A stretch of DNA of 16,522 nucleotides. It comes from Rubrobacter sp. (lineage in GTDB: Bacteria > Actinomycetota > Rubrobacteria > Rubrobacterales > Rubrobacteraceae). Shown piece after piece: positions 6,465 to 13,727 of the stretch. Made by a program: the position numbers and the translations under genes. The stretch lies in contig JADDPV010000011.1 of NCBI GenBank assembly GCA_016781705.1, positions 1 to 16,522 of the forward strand, read 5' to 3'. Numbering within the stretch: position 1 is the stretch's first letter; the number at the start of each line of letters is the position of its first letter. The notes under the pieces were generated by a model. The model had not been told where the DNA came from. It saw nothing but the letters and a program-made list of their open reading frames with translations, and made no database searches.

Positions 6465-7682
6465 TTGAGCACGAGAGCGGCGCGTTTCGGGAGGAGACGG
6501 CGCGCGCGGAGCCTGTTGGGAGTAGCACTTCTGGCGGCGCTGTCGCTTGCGTTGGTAGTGGGCCTGGTGGGGGGCTGCGGCGGCGGGTTGAGCGGCTCCC
6601 AGGAAGGGGACGGTGAACCTCGAACCGCCGCCGAAGGCGGTGAAACGGATGCGACCACCGAAAGCGCCGTCGAGGGCGGCGGCGAGACGACCGGGGGCGC
6701 GGCGGACGGAGCGTCCGATCCCCGGAAGCCGTACACCGCGATCGCGCCTCCACCGGATGCTACGCCGCTGAAGGAGGCCCCCGGGCCTCCCGAGCCCCAG
6801 GGGGCTTCGGCCGAGAGTACCGCCGTCGATCAGTACGGTAACCCGATCTCCCCGGTCACCCGCACCGTCCCGTTGGGGCAGACGCTCGTGGCCGGGGCCC
6901 AGGACCCGACGGACGGTCCCCTCAAGAACAACCGGCTCGTGGCCTACTACGGTACGCCGCTCTCGGAACTCATGGGCGTGCTCGGTGAGAGCGATCCGGA
7001 GACGATGATGGCGAAACTCAAGGAGCAGGCGGCGGCCTACTCGGCGCTCGACCCTTCGCGCCCGGCGATCCCGACCATCGAGTTCATCGCCTCCATCGCC
7101 CAGTCCGAACCGGGCACCTCCGGCCTGTACATCTCCCAGGCGCCCGGGGAAGCCGTGGAGGAGTACGCCCAACTGGCCGAGAAGCACGGGGCGCTTTTGC
7201 TCCTCGACGTGCAGTTGGGCCTCGCCACCGTGTCCGACGAGGTCGAGATCCTGCGCCCCTTCCTCGAGCGGCCCTACGTGCACCTCGCGATAGACACCGA
7301 GTACTCGGTGGAGCCGGGTCAGGTGCCGGGGGTGGACTTGGGGAACGTGGACGGCGCGGAGATCGCCGAGGCGGTGAACAACCTGGACCGGCTGGTCGAG
7401 GAGAACGACCTCCCGCCCAAGATCCTGCTGGTGCACCAGTTCGAGTCGGGCATCGTCACGAACAAGCAACTTATCCAGCCGACGGAGAACGTCGAGGTGG
7501 TCCTGCACGCCGACGGCTTCGGCGGCCCGGAGGCCAAGCTGACGAAGTACGACCTCCTGGTGCGCGACGAGGCGACTCAGTACGGCGGCTTCAAGCTGTT
7601 CTACCAGCAGGATGCGCCGTTGCTCTCCCCGGAGCAGGTCCTGCAGCTCGACCCCGCACCGGCGGTCGTTACTTACCAATAG
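6465..7682 (+). CDS. secreted lipoprotein of unknown function
   Basis: The product is 405 aa. It has an Arg-rich N-terminus (RRRRAR), a hydrophobic stretch and the lipobox LVGGC with Cys38, followed by a Gly/Glu/Thr low-complexity linker to about residue 85 and a Pro-rich stretch to about 112. The folded domain (about 155-400) alternates hydrophobic strands with helices: NNRLVAYYGTP, IPTIEFIASIAQ, ALLLLDVQLG, YVHLAIDTEYSV, PKILLVHQFESG, VEVVLHADGFGG. This resembles a (beta/alpha) barrel, and acidic residues at strand ends (D248, D277, E279, E327) could be catalytic, but no enzyme family is recognised. TTG 6465 is chosen for AGGAGGAG 7 nt upstream; the frame extends to GTG 6426 without such a site. 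It follows purU by 79 bp and may be cotranscribed. Confidence 0.8.
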   Translation: MSTRAARFGRRRRARSLLGVALLAALSLALVVGLVGGCGGGLSGSQEGDGEPRTAAEGGETDATTESAVEGGGETTGGAADGASDPRKPYTAIAPPPDATPLKEAPGPPEPQGASAESTAVDQYGNPISPVTRTVPLGQTLVAGAQDPTDGPLKNNRLVAYYGTPLSELMGVLGESDPETMMAKLKEQAAAYSALDPSRPAIPTIEFIASIAQSEPGTSGLYISQAPGEAVEEYAQLAEKHGALLLLDVQLGLATVSDEVEILRPFLERPYVHLAIDTEYSVEPGQVPGVDLGNVDGAEIAEAVNNLDRLVEENDLPPKILLVHQFESGIVTNKQLIQPTENVEVVLHADGFGGPEAKLTKYDLLVRDEATQYGGFKLFYQQDAPLLSPEQVLQLDPAPAVVTYQ

Positions 7683-7721
7683 CGCGGCACAACTCGCGCA
7701 GGAGAACCTCGAGAGAGCCCC

Positions 7722-8348
7722 TCAGGTGAGGGTGAAGGGCACCATGACGCTCTTCCGGTAGGCCGGGCGCCCCTCGAGACGCGCGTGCCAGCTTTCGAGG
7801 TTCGGCAAGTCGGGACGCTCTATCTCGATGTTCAGCCAGCGGTAGACGGCCGGCCCGAGCGCCACGTCGCCCACCGTGAGCCCCTCGCCCGCGACGAACG
7901 TTGCACCTTGGAGGTGGTCGTCGAGTATCGCGAGGTGCCCGGCGGTGGCCTCCAGGGAGGCCTGGATCGCGTCCGGATCCCGTTCCTCCGGCGGGGTGCG
8001 GGTGAGGCCGAGGAAGGCAACCCTGAAGGCGACCCAGAGGGTGCCCAGCTGGAAGTCCATCCACTTCTCCGCGAGCGCGCGTTCGGCAGGGTCTTCGGGC
8101 CAGAGAGTGCCCGCCCCGTGCCTGGCGGCCACGTAGCGCACGATGGTGTTCGACTCCCAGAGCGTGAAGCCGTCGTCCGAAATGGTCGGGACGAGGCTGT
8201 TCGGATTCATCGCTAGGTACTCCGGCGTGTCCGTGCCGCCAAAAGGACCGCCCGCGTCCACGTGCTCGTACGGGACGCCCAGCTCCTCGCAGCACCACAG
8301 CACCTTCTGGACGTTCACCGAGCTCGTCCGGCCCCAGACCTTCAGCAC
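7722..8348 (-). CDS. glutathione S-transferase family protein
   Basis: The product is 208 aa, a normal length for a two-domain glutathione transferase. The N-terminal thioredoxin-fold domain shows VWGRTSSVNVQKVLWCCEEL with the active-site Ser region (9-11), NPNSLVPTI with the cis-Pro at 54, and the glutathione-contacting ESNTI at 65-69. The C-terminal helical domain contains the N-capping motif region GLTVGDVALGP. I chose GTG 8348, preceded by GGGAGGG, because the protein then begins exactly at the first strand (LKVWG). An ATG 18 codons upstream (8402) lies inside the likely -35 box. Substrate is unknown; detoxification of electrophiles is usual for the family. It is convergent with the lipoprotein gene, 39 bp apart, with no terminator seen. 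Actinobacteria often lack glutathione, so the thiol used is uncertain. Confidence 0.92.
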   Translation of the reverse strand: MLKVWGRTSSVNVQKVLWCCEELGVPYEHVDAGGPFGGTDTPEYLAMNPNSLVPTISDDGFTLWESNTIVRYVAARHGAGTLWPEDPAERALAEKWMDFQLGTLWVAFRVAFLGLTRTPPEERDPDAIQASLEATAGHLAILDDHLQGATFVAGEGLTVGDVALGPAVYRWLNIEIERPDLPNLESWHARLEGRPAYRKSVMVPFTLT

Positions 8349-8375
8349 CCGCTCCCTCCCTTCCCCGATGACGGA

Positions 8376-8402
8376 TCTATACACGACATTGTATGTCGTC
8401 AA
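8376..8402 (-). promoter_or_regulatory. GST promoter with 17-bp operator-like palindrome
   Basis: On the minus strand TTGACG (8402-8397) and TATAGA (8381-8376) make a -35/-10 pair with a short 15-nt spacer. Lying almost wholly between them is a perfect inverted repeat, ACGACAT-TGT-ATGTCGT (8383-8399). A dyad between the promoter boxes is the usual place for a TetR- or MarR-type repressor site, and the short spacer also suits a MerR-type activator. The regulator is not in the window. Confidence 0.55.
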
Positions 8403-8771
8403 CCACCGTCACGCCGGGGACGAGGGACGCTTCTCCGCTCGCAGCAGCGTCGCCCCCGGGCGCGCACCGACCCCGGCCCGATCCCGACGTAAGGCGCCAC
8501 CCAGTCACAGAACGGATCTCGCCCCGGCGCACCGCCGGTCGAACGTCAATACTCTCGACGTTAACATATTAGTTAAATATTTATTAAATAAATGTTTAAC
8601 ACCATATTGGTGTATTGGAAGCGTCGGGGCGGTACTGTTACGGGCGGCGTGGAGTGGGGTTTTACGAGGCTACGGTGGTGTGATGGCGGCGGTTGGTGAC
8701 GTACGGCGCGTGTCTGGCACGAAGTCTGAGTGAGAGAGGTTGGATATTACACCAGCGCGGAGGAGCCCATA
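8403..8771. other. 369-bp intergenic region with an AT-rich repeat tract
   Basis: No gene is supported here; long open frames are shadows of the GST gene. The notable feature is an AT-rich island at 8560-8625 in otherwise GC-rich DNA, described separately. It may be a promoter for whatever gene once stood at 8772, but the ATG there is about 150 bp further on. Confidence 0.5.
8560..8600. repeat. AT-rich tract with two direct and one inverted 12-bp repeat units
   Basis: GTTAACATATTA (8560-8571) is followed directly by GTTAAATATTTA (8572-8583, 8 of 12 identical). The latter pairs with TAAATGTTTAAC (8589-8600) over 12 positions with one T/G, around a 5-nt loop. A CACCA/TGGTG dyad follows at 8600-8612. 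Such a clustered AT-rich set in a GC-rich genome could be a regulator or nucleoid-protein binding site, or the scar of imported DNA. Confidence 0.55.
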
Positions 8772-9220
8772 ATGGGCCAGAACCGCAAGAACCGTGCGAT
8801 CCCATTGAGCGTCAAGGTCTTGCAGACGGTGCGCCAGATCTCGCAGTTCATCTCCTGGGCGACCGCGCCCTTCATGCTCTTCATCCTCCCGCAGCTGTTG
8901 TGGCTCCTCGAGCCAACCTTCCACTCCGCGAAGATGGCGCATTGGATGGCGTGGACGGCGGGCCAGTTGACGCAGGTGATGCCGGCGGGCCTCGTCGTCT
9001 CGATGGCATCTCCCTGCTCATGATCCCCCCGCCCCCGCCCCACCATTCGCCGTGGGTCAGGGTCAAGTTCGCCGCCGAATGGCTCGCCATGCCGGCCATC
9101 CTGCTCGTCTTCGTATGCTGGCCGGCCGTGGACGCCCAGACCCGCCTCCTCTTCCGCCGCTACATGGGCTTCCGCGTCACCGTCAAGAACCGGCTCGCCC
9201 AGGCGCACGAGATCCGCTAA
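8772..9220 (+). pseudogene. remnant resembling the C-terminal membrane region of a GT2 glycosyltransferase
   Basis: From ATG 8772 (GGAGGAG about 6 nt upstream) the frame reads MGQNRKNRAIPLSVKVLQTV and then hydrophobic helices (APFMLFILPQLLWLL) before stopping at about 9023. A shift of frame near 9000-9006 continues sensibly as GISLLMIPPPPPHHSPW, another helix (LAMPAILLVFVCWPA) and VDAQTRLLFRRYMGFRVTVK, ending at TAA 9220. The DAQTRLLF-RYMGFRVT end resembles the C-termini of processive GT2 glycosyltransferases as I recall them. The catalytic domain is absent. It therefore looks like a 5'-truncated and frameshifted remnant, although the good ribosome binding site leaves open a short membrane protein with a sequencing error. 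Confidence 0.55.
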
Positions 9221-9273
9221 AGGACCGAACCAGCTCGGGACCGGGGTCGCGTCCCGGCCGCGCGCATATCGGT

Positions 9274-9279
9274 TAAGAT
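9274..9279 (+). promoter_or_regulatory. candidate -10 element of the his operon
   Basis: TAAGAT ends 10 nt before the hisZ ATG at 9290. There is no Shine-Dalgarno sequence before that ATG, so a very short or absent leader fits. No clear -35 was found. A 6-bp inverted repeat, CGGGAC/GTCCCG, lies just upstream at 9236-9256. No leader peptide with a His run or T-box-like leader was seen, so histidine-dependent attenuation of the usual kind is not supported. Confidence 0.35.
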
Positions 9280-9289
9280 AGCCGTCCGT

Positions 9290-10561
9290 ATGCAGCGCCC
9301 GACGCCCACCAGAAAGTTCGCTACCACGCCCGGCACGCGCGACGTGCTGCCGCCCGAGGCCGGGCGGCTCCTGGACGTGCAGGCGAGGATACGCGAGCGA
9401 TTCCGCCTCTTCGGCTTCGGCGAGGTCCTCACGCCGGCGCTCGAATACTCGGAGGTCATCGAGGAACCCAGGCTCAGGGACGCCTCGTTCAAGCTCTTCG
9501 ACCCGGACAACCAGATGGTGATGCTCCGCCCGGAGATGACCACCCCCATAGCCCGCCTCGTCGCCCAGCGCCTGGCTAGGAGCCCGTCGCCGCGAAAGCT
9601 CTCCTACTTCCTGCCGGTCTACCGCCGCGCCAGCGTGGGCCGCGGCCAGAGCGCCGAGCTCTACCAGGCCGGTGTTGAGGTCGTCGGCTCCCGTAGCCCG
9701 CAGGAGGACGCCTCCACGATAGCCCTGCTCGTGGACGTGATGACCTCCCTCGGCCTGCGCGCCCCCGAGGACTTCGCGGTCGTGCTCGGCCACGCCACCT
9801 TCTACCGGGCGTACCTGGAGTACGCGTCCCCCGAAGCCGCCCCCGCCGTCATGCGCGCGCTCGCCGCGAAGGACCTCGTCGGCGTGGAGAGGCTCGTCGC
9901 GGATCTTCCCGAGGGGGTGGCTGCCGGGGCGCGGGACATACCGCGGCTCGTGGGACCGGCGGTGAACGGGGAAGTGCTGAAGAAGGCCGCGCGGTACGCC
10001 TCGGGGGCGGACGAGGCGCTGGGGGCTCTGGAGAATCTGCAGGAGATACTGCGGCACCTCGAAGCCTACGGGGGTCTGGAAGCCGTGATCCTGGACCTCG
10101 GGCTCGTCGGACGCCACGACTACTACACGGGCGCGCTCTTCGAAGCGTACGCGGCCGGCCTCGGCTTCACGGTCGCCAATGGCGGCCGTTACGACAACCT
10201 CCTCTCGCGCTTCGGCATGGACCTCCCGGCCACCGGCTTCGCCATCTACCTCGAACGCCTGCTCTCCGTGCTCCCCGAAGGAGACCCCACACCCCTCCTC
10301 GTCCTCGTCGGCGGAGGTCTCGACGGTACGCGGGCCGCCGGCGCGTTGCGCGAAATGGGCGTGCCTACCCTGCACCTAGCGGAAGACCTGGCACCGGAGG
10401 AGGCGGTTCGTTACGCGCGCTCGGTAGACGCGGCCTGGGTCTGCTACCCCTCCGAGAACGGGCTCGAGCTGGCCCCCGCGCGGGGCGACGCCCCCTTCGA
10501 GGCGCTCGGTGTCGAGGACGTGGCCGGCAGGGTGCTCGGCCGGGAGGTGATTCGCGGGTGA
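9290..10561 (+). CDS. hisZ: ATP phosphoribosyltransferase regulatory subunit
   Basis: HisZ is a paralogue of histidyl-tRNA synthetase that binds short HisG, activates it and confers histidine feedback. The product is 423 aa. The class II synthetase core is visible: GTRDVLPPEAGRLL near 15-28, LRPEMTTPIARLVAQRL (motif 2 region, 79-95), the YYTGALFEAY signature at 278-287 and GGRYDNLLSRFG at 298-309, followed by a C-terminal region of about 90 residues that is not a clear anticodon-binding domain. It directly precedes hisG, and that HisG is the short form that needs HisZ; this context decides HisZ over HisS. It overlaps the next small gene by 4 bp (GTGA). It is the first gene of the operon. Confidence 0.93.
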   Translation: MQRPTPTRKFATTPGTRDVLPPEAGRLLDVQARIRERFRLFGFGEVLTPALEYSEVIEEPRLRDASFKLFDPDNQMVMLRPEMTTPIARLVAQRLARSPSPRKLSYFLPVYRRASVGRGQSAELYQAGVEVVGSRSPQEDASTIALLVDVMTSLGLRAPEDFAVVLGHATFYRAYLEYASPEAAPAVMRALAAKDLVGVERLVADLPEGVAAGARDIPRLVGPAVNGEVLKKAARYASGADEALGALENLQEILRHLEAYGGLEAVILDLGLVGRHDYYTGALFEAYAAGLGFTVANGGRYDNLLSRFGMDLPATGFAIYLERLLSVLPEGDPTPLLVLVGGGLDGTRAAGALREMGVPTLHLAEDLAPEEAVRYARSVDAAWVCYPSENGLELAPARGDAPFEALGVEDVAGRVLGREVIRG

Positions 10562-10752
10562 GACCGGAGGCGCGTCGCAACGCGCTCGTCGGGGCCGTGG
10601 GCTTCGCGCTGGTCTGGGTGGCTCTGTCTTTCCTGGCATCGTCCATCGTCGCCGAGATGCCGAACCTGTGGTGGTTCGGCGTCCCGGGCGGGGCGGTGTT
10701 CTACCTGCTCGCGCGCAGGTTCGGCGGCTTGATCTGGCGGGGGCGGCCGTGA
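10558..10752 (+). CDS. small two-helix membrane protein inside the his operon
   Basis: The product is 64 aa. Two hydrophobic segments are seen at about residues 9-31 (NALVGAVGFALVWVALSFLASSIVA) and 38-53 (LWWFGVPGGAVFYLLA), with basic residues at both ends (MRPEARR, ARRFGGLIWRGRP). The GTG start overlaps the hisZ stop by 4 bp, and its own TGA overlaps the hisG start by 4 bp (10749-10752). Translational coupling on both sides makes it a real gene rather than spacer. No family is recognised and no role in histidine synthesis is known for such a protein. It could anchor or regulate the HisZ-HisG complex, or be an unrelated passenger. Confidence 0.7.
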   Translation: MRPEARRNALVGAVGFALVWVALSFLASSIVAEMPNLWWFGVPGGAVFYLLARRFGGLIWRGRP

Positions 10753-11396
10753 AGAGGTTGCGGATCGCGGTGCCCAAGGGGGCCATCTTCGAGGACGCCC
10801 TGCGCGCCCTGGATTCGGCTGGGCTACCGGTAGAGGTCGTGCGCGAGAACGGGCGCAGGCTCGTTTACGAGGCTGGGGGGTTCGAGTTCATCGTGAGCCG
10901 TCCGACGGACGTGCCGGTCTTCGTGGAGTACGGGGCTGCGGACGTCGGCATCGTGGGCAAGGACGTTCTGGAGGAGGGGCGGCCCAACGTCGTGGAGCTG
11001 TTGGACCTGGGGACGGGGTGGTGCCGCATGATCCTGGCGGCTCCGTCGGCCAGAGCCGAAGAAGTCAGGGAGGCTATCGGACACGCCGAGGTCGTCCACG
11101 TGGCGACCAAGTTCCCCAACACCGCGAGGCGCTACTTTGAGGGGATGGGTCGCCAGGCCGAGATCATCGCGCTCCACGGCTCCATCGAGCTCGCCCCCCT
11201 CGTCGGTCTCGCCGAGTGCATCGTGGATCTCACCGCCACGGGCACCACCCTGAGAGAGAACGATCTAGCCGTCCTCGACGAGATCTCCACCTCCACCGCC
11301 CGCCTCATAGCCAACCGCGGCGCGTATCGCCTCCGCAACGCCGAGATCGCCGCCCTCGTGGACGCTATGCAGAAGGAGGGACTCCCCCTTGGTTAG
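10749..11396 (+). CDS. hisG: ATP phosphoribosyltransferase, short form catalytic subunit
   Basis: HisG condenses ATP with PRPP to give phosphoribosyl-ATP, the first and committed step of histidine synthesis. At 215 aa it is the short form lacking the C-terminal regulatory domain, which is why hisZ is present. Typical blocks are RIAVPKGAIFEDAL at the start, SRPTDVPVFVEYGAADVGIVGKDVL at about 50-74, and the PRPP-binding loop DLTATGTTLREN at about 163-174. The GTG start overlaps the upstream stop (GTGA). Its 3' end carries the AAGGAGGG ribosome binding site for hisD and overlaps the hisD start by 8 bp. Confidence 0.96.
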   Translation: MKRLRIAVPKGAIFEDALRALDSAGLPVEVVRENGRRLVYEAGGFEFIVSRPTDVPVFVEYGAADVGIVGKDVLEEGRPNVVELLDLGTGWCRMILAAPSARAEEVREAIGHAEVVHVATKFPNTARRYFEGMGRQAEIIALHGSIELAPLVGLAECIVDLTATGTTLRENDLAVLDEISTSTARLIANRGAYRLRNAEIAALVDAMQKEGLPLG

Positions 11397-12645
11397 GGTC
11401 CTCGACGCCCGCGACGCGAAACCCGAGGAGCTCGTCGCGAAGCTCCGCCGGCCCGGCGGCTTCCTCTCGGAGAAGGTGCGTGCCGCGGCGCGGCGCATCG
11501 TCGCCGACGTGCGCGAGCGGGGCGACGAGGCGCTCCTGGAGTACACCGAGCGCTTCGACGGCGTAAGGCCCGATCCGGTGCGGGTACCGTCCGGGGAGAT
11601 AGCGGAGGCCAGGAACACTCTTTCTCCCGAGGTCGAGGAGAGCTTCGGGGTGGCGGTAGAGAACGTACGATTCTTCCACAAGCGGGAGATAGACCGCCCG
11701 TGGGAGACGAGCCGCGCCGGGGCGACAGCGGGGCAGAGGGTGCGCCCGATACGGCGGGTCGGGGTGTACGTGCCGGGCGGGCACGCGGCCTACCCGAGCA
11801 CGCTCGTCATGGCCGCCGTCCCGGCGCAGGTCGCGGGGGTCGGGGAGATCGCCGTGTGCGCCCCGCCGGGCCCGGACGGCCGCGTGAGCGAGAGCGTCCT
11901 CGCCGTCGCGGGCCTGCTCGGCCTCGACGAGGTGTACCGGGTCGGGGGAGCGCAGGCCGTCGGGGCGATGGCGTACGGGACGGAAAGCATGAGGGCCGTC
12001 AAGAAGATCGTGGGTCCCGGCAACGACTACGTGGTCGCCGCCAAGCTGGAGGTCTTCGGCGCGGTGGGCGTCGACGCGCCGCAGGGTCCCAGCGAGGTCG
12101 TCGTGATCGCCGACAGCAGCGCCTTCCCCGAACGCGTCGCCTACGACCTCCTGGCCCAGGCCGAACACCTCTCCGGCGCCTCGGCCGTTCTGCTCACGCC
12201 TTCCGCGGAGCTGGCAAAGAGCGTCGAGCCCCTGCTAACCGGCGAGCCGGCGGAGTTGGTCACGCTCGTGCGCGTGCGCGACGCGGCGCAGGCCGTCGAG
12301 ATAGCCAACGAGTACGCTCCCGAGCACGCGCACGTGATCTCCGAAGACCACGAGGAGATCTTCCAGGACCTCGACGCCGCCGGCATGGTCGCCATCGGCG
12401 ACATGAGCCCCGTGGCTCTCGGGGACTACGCCGCCGGCCCCTCCCACGCCCTCCCCACGAGCGGGACCGCCACCTGGGCTTCGCCTCTGGGCACCCACGA
12501 CTTCACCGCGCGGACCAACTACATCCACTTCGGCGGCGACGCCCTCGCGCGGTTAGGCCCCCACGTCGAGCGCCTCGCCCGCCTCGAAGGCTTCGAGAAC
12601 CACGCGAAGAGCGTCGGCACGCGGCTCCCCGGGAAGGGGCGGTAA
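11389..12645 (+). CDS. hisD: histidinol dehydrogenase
   Basis: HisD oxidises L-histidinol to L-histidine in two NAD-dependent steps and uses zinc. The product is 418 aa, normal for the family. Signatures seen: VGVYVPGG near 124-131, the GPGNDYV loop, GPSE near 229-232, the zinc-ligand region QAEHLSGAS, the catalytic EYAPEHAHV, GDYAAGPSHALPTSG and the C-terminal EGFENHAKSVGTRL with the last zinc-ligand His. All expected catalytic residues appear to be present. The TTG 11389 start is firm because AAGGAGGG lies 8 nt upstream inside the end of hisG. The next gene starts 1 bp after the stop. Confidence 0.96.
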   Translation: MVRVLDARDAKPEELVAKLRRPGGFLSEKVRAAARRIVADVRERGDEALLEYTERFDGVRPDPVRVPSGEIAEARNTLSPEVEESFGVAVENVRFFHKREIDRPWETSRAGATAGQRVRPIRRVGVYVPGGHAAYPSTLVMAAVPAQVAGVGEIAVCAPPGPDGRVSESVLAVAGLLGLDEVYRVGGAQAVGAMAYGTESMRAVKKIVGPGNDYVVAAKLEVFGAVGVDAPQGPSEVVVIADSSAFPERVAYDLLAQAEHLSGASAVLLTPSAELAKSVEPLLTGEPAELVTLVRVRDAAQAVEIANEYAPEHAHVISEDHEEIFQDLDAAGMVAIGDMSPVALGDYAAGPSHALPTSGTATWASPLGTHDFTARTNYIHFGGDALARLGPHVERLARLEGFENHAKSVGTRLPGKGR

Positions 12646-12646
12646 G

Positions 12647-13072
12647 TTGCCCCCCGAGGTCAGGGAGATAGTCTCCGACGAAGAGGTGGCCGCGACCTAC
12701 CCCGTGATGCGCCAGCTCAGGCCGCACCTCGAAGAGGAGGGCTACGTAGAGCGAGTAGGGCGGATGCGCGGGGAGGGCTACCGGCTCGCCGCCGTCCTGG
12801 ACGATGGCCGGGTGCGGTGCGTCGCGGGGTTCAGGGTCCGGGACTTCCTCTACACCGGAAAGCACCTCTACGTGGACGACCTCGTCACCGACGAACACAC
12901 GCGCTCCGGGGGTCACGGCAAGCTCATGCTCGACTGGCTCGCCGACGAGGCAAGGAGGAGCGGTTGCGGGCAGCTGCACCTGGACTCCGGCGTGCAGCGC
13001 GAAGGGGCGCACCGGTTCTACTTTCGGGAGGGGATGAGGATCTCCTCCTACCATTTCATCAAGGAGCTCTGA
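12647..13072 (+). CDS. GNAT-family N-acetyltransferase
   Basis: The product is 141 aa, a typical single-domain GNAT that transfers acetyl from acetyl-CoA to an amine. Strand beta4 and the acetyl-CoA loop are visible: HLYVDDLVTDEHTRSGGHGKLMLDWLADEA at about 79-108, with the R-x-G-G-H-G pyrophosphate-binding loop near 92-97. The C-terminal strand (HLDSGVQREGAHRFYFREGM) is also typical. TTG 12647 follows the hisD stop by 1 bp and has GGAAGGGG about 7 nt upstream. It lies between hisD and hisB, and its stop is 6 bp before hisB. A step in histidine synthesis using acetylation is not known, so its substrate and reason for being here are open. It could modify a His enzyme, or detoxify an amine. Confidence 0.9.
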   Translation: MPPEVREIVSDEEVAATYPVMRQLRPHLEEEGYVERVGRMRGEGYRLAAVLDDGRVRCVAGFRVRDFLYTGKHLYVDDLVTDEHTRSGGHGKLMLDWLADEARRSGCGQLHLDSGVQREGAHRFYFREGMRISSYHFIKEL

Positions 13073-13078
13073 GCAGCG

Positions 13079-13663
13079 ATGTCGCGCACGGGAGAGTTCA
13101 CCAGGGAGACGGGCGAGACGCGCGTGCGGGTGCGCCTCACCCTCGACGGAGAGGGGAGGGCGGAGGTCGCCACCGGCGTCGGCTTCTTCGACCATCTGCT
13201 CCACCTTCTCGCCCACCACTCTGGGATGGACCTGCAGGTCGAGGCCGAGGGCGACACGTGGGTGGACGACCACCACACCGTCGAGGACGCGGGGCTCGTG
13301 CTCGGGCGCGCCCTCGACGAGGCCCTGGGCGACAGGACCGCCATAGTCCGCTTCGCCGACGCCTCGGCGCCGCTCATCGAGGCCCTCAGCACAGCCGTCG
13401 TGGACCTCGGGGGACGCTCGCACCTCACCTGCAACCTCGGGCCGATGCCCGAGAAGATCGGGCGCTTCGACGTCGAGCTCTTCCCCGAGTTCCTGCGCGC
13501 CTTCACCCAGTACGGCCGCTTCACCCTGCACCTCAACTGTCACTACGGCGAGAACGCCCACCACAAGGTTGAGTCCGGCGTGAAGGCCCTCGCCGTCGCG
13601 TTGCGGGAAGGCGTCGCCCTGAGGAGCAGCGGCACGGCCTCGACAAAAGGAGTGGTGGATTGA
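13079..13663 (+). CDS. hisB: imidazoleglycerol-phosphate dehydratase
   Basis: HisB converts imidazole glycerol phosphate to imidazole acetol phosphate. The product is 194 aa, the monofunctional form with no histidinol-phosphatase domain. Both manganese-binding HHxxE motifs are present, HHTVE at 65-69 and HHKVE at 161-165, and FFDHLLHLLAHH (36-47) is the other metal-binding region. The conserved P-M-D-E segment reads APLIEAL (97-103), so Asp is Ile here, an unusual change away from the histidine clusters. Usual SSTKG-like end is present as ASTKGVVD. The ATG lies 6 bp after the GNAT gene; the nearest good ribosome binding site (AAGGAG) is about 12 nt upstream. Confidence 0.95.
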   Translation: MSRTGEFTRETGETRVRVRLTLDGEGRAEVATGVGFFDHLLHLLAHHSGMDLQVEAEGDTWVDDHHTVEDAGLVLGRALDEALGDRTAIVRFADASAPLIEALSTAVVDLGGRSHLTCNLGPMPEKIGRFDVELFPEFLRAFTQYGRFTLHLNCHYGENAHHKVESGVKALAVALREGVALRSSGTASTKGVVD

Positions 13664-13727
13664 ACAACCGTTGCGCTCCTTTGAGGGCACCGAGAAGGAT
13701 GCTACTCACAACTCAAGGAGCGGGCCG

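Noticed and set aside
6225..7679. 484-aa minus-strand ORF opposite the lipoprotein
   Set aside because: The plus strand has a signal peptide, lipobox and ribosome binding site; the minus frame is Arg/Gly-rich with no motif.
9236..9256. CGGGAC/GTCCCG inverted repeat before hisZ as a terminator or His attenuator
   Set aside because: Only 6 bp with no T-tract and no His-rich leader peptide nearby.
8747..10375. 542-aa minus-strand ORF opposite hisZ
   Set aside because: It is antisense to a clear HisZ and has the Arg/His/Glu-rich look of a reverse-strand shadow.
12503..13690. 395-aa minus-strand ORF opposite the GNAT and hisB
   Set aside because: Both plus-strand genes have conserved motifs and operon spacing; the minus ORF has none.
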